Positions 15,207 through 16,992 of a stretch of 16,992 bases of DNA are shown one piece after another. The notes under the pieces are model-generated. The model had not been told where the DNA came from. It was given only the letters and a program-made list of their open reading frames with translations, and searched no databases. This DNA is from an uncultured bacterium (GTDB lineage: Bacteria; Bacillota; Clostridia; Christensenellales; Borkfalkiaceae): the NCBI GenBank assembly GCA_934871445.1, contig CAKXBD010000025.1, positions 2,616 through 19,607 of the forward strand, read 5' to 3'. Within the stretch, counting starts at the first letter, position 1. The number at the start of each line of letters is the position of its first letter. Made by a program: the position numbers and the translations under genes.

Positions 15207-15854
15207 ATGCGCGTATTTGCCTTTTTGGAGGGAACATTCGACGGGATTCGCCCGGAATTTCTCATGATTGCAGGCATTTCATTGTTGATTTTGGACGGGA
15301 TTATCGCTTTTTTCTGCGGGAAGGAGAGAATTTTCGTAGCGCTTGCGCTTTTTACGAGCGGATGTACGTTTCTTCCCGCTCTGGTATCTCCAAGTTTTTC
15401 CGATATGGATATAGCGATATACGGATGGGTTTTGGCGACGCTCGGTTCCTTTATTTATCTATTATTGTCCGTTTCGTTAAAATGGAAAGCCGAAAAACGT
15501 GCAAAAAAAGAAAAATTGGTTCAAGAGCGCCGAAAAGCTGTCTTTACTCTGCCGGACAGGGAAAATTCTTTTGTACGCGATCGTCTGAATGGTTCTCTGC
15601 GCGTCGAGGAGGAAGCTGTAAACGAACGGGAATATAATTTGGAGGACGGAAAACTGCGCCTCAATCATGTTCGGGACATGCTGACAAAACTCAAAGCGGC
15701 GCCCCTGTCGGCCGGGGATCGTTTGGAAGCGGAAGAAATTTCTCGTTTGATTACGCTTTATGCCACGAAAGAACGGCTTACGGCAAAAGAAATAAGGGAT
15801 CTGAACGATTGCCTTTCCGCCATTTTGAAGATGACTGCAAAATATTCTTTATAA
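15207..15854 (+). CDS. Small membrane protein with cytosolic tail, unknown
   Basis: This 215-residue protein has three hydrophobic segments, about residues 17-37, 41-62 and 68-92. A strongly basic stretch follows (KWKAEKRAKKEK, 92-103), which by the positive-inside rule puts the C-terminal half in the cytosol. That half (~105-215) is charged and helical, with short repeats of the type LRLNHVRDMLTKL and ISRLITLYATKERLTAKEI, and could form a coiled coil or an interaction module. No known domain or catalytic motif is recognised. The ATG at 15207 is preferred to the TTG at 15204, because GAGAGGTG (15192-15199) is well placed for it. The gene follows addA by 137 bases and converges with the PRC-barrel gene, overlapping its end by 6 bases. 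Confidence 0.8.
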   Translation: MRVFAFLEGTFDGIRPEFLMIAGISLLILDGIIAFFCGKERIFVALALFTSGCTFLPALVSPSFSDMDIAIYGWVLATLGSFIYLLLSVSLKWKAEKRAKKEKLVQERRKAVFTLPDRENSFVRDRLNGSLRVEEEAVNEREYNLEDGKLRLNHVRDMLTKLKAAPLSAGDRLEAEEISRLITLYATKERLTAKEIRDLNDCLSAILKMTAKYSL

Positions 15855-16436
15855 GGACTGTATAAAGCATTTTTCTTCGGGGACGGGCAGGACGTCGAGG
15901 GTGAGACGAATCAGCTGTCCTGACGCGATTGCGGCCCTTAAAGTGCCTCTCGTAATTAAGGTGCCGGCGGGGATCTTGTCGGGATTTGCGGGAATATCGG
16001 AATTTACTTTTGCTCCGATCGGAAATACGGGACCTTTTTTGAGAATCACGGCATCGCCCAAAGCTGCGATGGAGGCCGCGGAATAAGTTTTTCCCGTATC
16101 GGTGACTAATTTCATGGCCGTGAAATTCTCCATGACGAGATCGGCCGTAACGCCGAGATACATACCTTCTTCGGAATAGACGGGACGTCCGGTAAAGAAG
16201 CGAACGCAATTTTTCGGAATTGCCGTACGTAACCTTTTTAATCGTACACAGTCGTCGACGTCGCCGATACAGCTAACTCCTACGGAAAATTCCGTATAAT
16301 CGTTTTGTGCGGGTTCGCGGCTGCAAAGAAGATATTTGACCGCGCGGGATTTTAAGGAAAGACAGACTCCGCGGCAGATCCCCCGCAGTGCTTTTCCCGA
16401 ATAGACGTTTTTGCCTACGATTTCGCTAAGTAACAT
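15849..16436 (-). CDS. PRC-barrel-like protein
   Basis: This 195-residue soluble protein begins MLLSEIVGKNVYSGKALRGI, matching the usual opening of PRC-barrel domains (the small beta-barrel of photosynthetic reaction centre H subunits, RimM and the YlmC/YmxH sporulation proteins). A second, better match starts near residue 83: GRPVYSEEGMYLGVTADLVM. So the protein appears to carry two barrel units (about 1-72 and 81-134) plus a ~60-residue tail with no known domain. Seven cysteines (21, 25, 38, 56, 63, 77, 190) are unusual for such a small cytosolic protein. The start is supported by GGAGG (complement of 16442-16446) just before the ATG. Proteins of this type often act as RNA- or protein-binding adaptors; the role here is unknown. 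Its 3' end overlaps the convergent membrane protein gene. Confidence 0.75.
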   Translation of the reverse strand: MLLSEIVGKNVYSGKALRGICRGVCLSLKSRAVKYLLCSREPAQNDYTEFSVGVSCIGDVDDCVRLKRLRTAIPKNCVRFFTGRPVYSEEGMYLGVTADLVMENFTAMKLVTDTGKTYSAASIAALGDAVILKKGPVFPIGAKVNSDIPANPDKIPAGTLITRGTLRAAIASGQLIRLTLDVLPVPEEKCFIQSL

Positions 16437-16478
16437 AAAAACCTCCGAACGTTAATTTAGATATGTTTTGCCTGTTAT

Positions 16479-16498
16479 AAAACGGCTGAGTCGTTTTT
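16479..16498 (+). terminator. Weak terminator candidate for plus-strand transcription
   Basis: AAAACGGC (16479-16486) pairs with GTCGTTTT (16490-16497, one G-U) around a TGA loop, ending in a run of five T. It would stop transcripts of the membrane protein gene that have run antisense through the PRC-barrel gene. The stem is A/T-rich, so strength is doubtful. Confidence 0.4.
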
Positions 16499-16552
16499 GG
16501 ATAGAGGAAAATATGAATAGATAATTTTTATACTTTCACGTTTTCGCTTTCT

Positions 16553-16561
16553 ATTATAACA
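16553..16561 (-). promoter_or_regulatory. Probable promoter of the PRC-barrel gene (extended -10)
   Basis: On the minus strand TATAAT (16553-16558) is preceded by TGT, giving an extended -10. The -35 region is only a T-run. The leader would be about 110 bases. Confidence 0.5.
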
Positions 16562-16642
16562 GACCGAAAAGATAAAAAAAGAGGTTAAATTCAACTTTTT
16601 TGTCGAATTTGAAAAAAAGTTAAAAAAGAGCCTTGAAAACGC
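16562..16642. other. A/T-rich intergenic stretch with an inverted repeat
   Basis: This belongs to the 259-base gap between the PRC-barrel gene and the tRNA. It contains AACTTTTTT (16593-16601) facing AAAAAAGTT (16613-16621), with AAATTC and GAATTT nested around the centre. No gene is seen. It may simply be upstream A/T-rich promoter DNA. Confidence 0.4.
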
Positions 16643-16671
16643 TTGCCAAAAACGAAAAAGTTTGATAAAAT
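16643..16671 (+). promoter_or_regulatory. Promoter of the tRNA-Gln gene
   Basis: TTGCCA (16643-16648), a 17-base spacer and TAAAAT (16666-16671). Transcription should start near 16678, about 18 bases before the mature tRNA. Confidence 0.8.
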
Positions 16672-16695
16672 AACGCAAGTAAAAACAATTTATAT

Positions 16696-16770
16696 TGGGG
16701 TGTCGCCAAGCGGTAAGGCAACGGACTCTGACTCCGTCATTCGTTGGTTCGAATCCAGCTACCCCAGCCA
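16696..16770 (+). tRNA. tRNA-Gln (anticodon CTG)
   Basis: 75 bases including an encoded CCA. The acceptor stem TGGGGTG pairs with TACCCCA positions, one of them G-U. The anticodon stem ACGGA/TCCGT holds the loop CTCTGAC with anticodon CTG at 16728-16730, which reads CAG. The T arm shows GGTTCGAATCC. The gene stands alone with its own promoter and terminator. A second glutamine tRNA (TTG) must exist elsewhere. Confidence 0.96.
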
Positions 16771-16776
16771 TTTTGG

Positions 16777-16828
16777 AATAATTCGAACTTCTTCGTAATT
16801 CGCAAGACGTTCGGATTATTTTTATTAT
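16777..16828 (+). terminator. Terminator of the tRNA-Gln gene
   Basis: AATAATTCGAAC (16777-16788) pairs with GTTCGGATTATT (16809-16820) with one U-G pair on the plus strand. The stem can extend inward (TCTTCG against CGCAAGA, imperfect). It is followed by TTTATTATT, giving a T-run of five across its end. Confidence 0.8.
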
Positions 16829-16844
16829 TAGATGATTTATACAA

Positions 16845-16878
16845 AAAGTAAGAAACGCGGAGCCCGAATGGACTCCGC
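16845..16878 (-). terminator. Terminator-like hairpin for minus-strand transcription
   Basis: GCGGAGTCC and GGGCTCCGC (minus strand; 16870-16878 and 16857-16865) form a 9-bp stem with one U-G pair and an ATTC loop, followed by GTTTCTTACTTTTT. On the plus strand the odd position is a C-A mismatch, so minus is the likely direction. It implies a transcript coming from the right of the window. Confidence 0.6.
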
Positions 16879-16944
16879 CTTTTGCCGTTGTTCAGGGTTT
16901 ATGATTTTCGGCTCAACCTCTCAAATAATATAAATTCTACTAAA

Positions 16945-16992
16945 TTACTGCCGCATCAGCCGTCTTGCGACGGTATCCACTCTAAATACAAT
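16945..16992 (-). CDS. Possible C-terminal end of a minus-strand gene (partial)
   Basis: Reading leftward from the window end, one frame runs IVFRVDTVARRLMRQ and stops at 16945-16947. A second frame (LYLEWIPSQDG) stops at 16955-16957. Either could be the tail of a gene that ends upstream of the minus-strand hairpin at 16845-16878. With only 12-15 residues I cannot identify a family or decide between the frames. It could also be untranslated or structured RNA, since CCGTC-GCAA-GACGG forms a GNRA-capped hairpin here. Confidence 0.25.
   Translation of the reverse strand: MVFRVDTVARRLMRQ

Noticed and set aside
16696..16770. tRNA-Gln as the attachment site of an integrated element
   Set aside because: No repeated tRNA 3' fragment and no integrase-like gene is visible in the window. 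The sequence beyond the right end would be needed.
16475..16771. A 98-codon minus-strand frame starting MAGVAGFEPTNDGVRVRCL
   Set aside because: Its first part is the complement of the tRNA-Gln gene. This kind of tRNA-antisense peptide is a classic false gene in databases.

Overview
The window looks like a chromosomal segment from an anaerobic bacterium of the class Clostridia (Bacillota). I infer this from five things: strong GGAGG-type ribosome binding sites; clean sigma-A promoters; the addB-addA gene order; a tilS-hpt pair; and a ferredoxin-fused [FeFe] hydrogenase of the group B type. GC content looks close to half, with a preference for purine-rich codons. A gut Christensenellales-like lineage would fit, but the sequence alone does not prove it.

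Left part (1-2936). The end of a NitT/TauT-type ABC importer operon (permease missing its 5' end, then ATPase, overlapping by 4 bases) is followed by a single-gene [FeFe] hydrogenase unit. The hydrogenase has a near-consensus promoter and a strong intrinsic terminator. The right arm of that terminator also supplies the -35 box of the promoter for the next gene, a MATE-family efflux pump.

Middle part (4591-8230). tilS (tRNA-Ile lysidine synthetase), hpt (hypoxanthine phosphoribosyltransferase) and a TetR-type regulator form a short operon. Its promoter lies so close to the tilS start codon that the tilS message may be leaderless. A symmetrical terminator (7095-7127) serves this operon and a convergent gene on the minus strand for an unrecognised lipoprotein.

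The lipoprotein gene and addBA diverge from a 365-base intergenic region. It holds facing promoters that share a 12-base core, and a 59-base element present twice at 77-base spacing. Each copy is a TATAAT box followed by the same two-tier hairpin, and all three differences between copies fall in unpaired positions. This is the most unusual non-coding structure in the window. addB and addA encode the two subunits of the AddAB helicase-nuclease, which processes DNA ends for recombination. This AddB lacks the N-terminal Walker A motif seen in Bacillus AddB.

Right part (15070-16992). A small unrecognised three-helix membrane protein gene (+) and a PRC-barrel-like protein gene (-) converge and overlap by 6 bases. 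A hairpin over the membrane gene's ribosome binding site reads as a good terminator only for minus-strand transcription. Next comes a tRNA-Gln(CTG) gene with its own promoter and terminator. The last ~165 bases hold a minus-strand terminator-like hairpin and possibly the tail of a gene that enters from the right.

No insertion sequence, CRISPR array or clear phage gene is visible. Apart from the duplicated hairpin element and the orphan proteins, this is mostly housekeeping and core-metabolism DNA.
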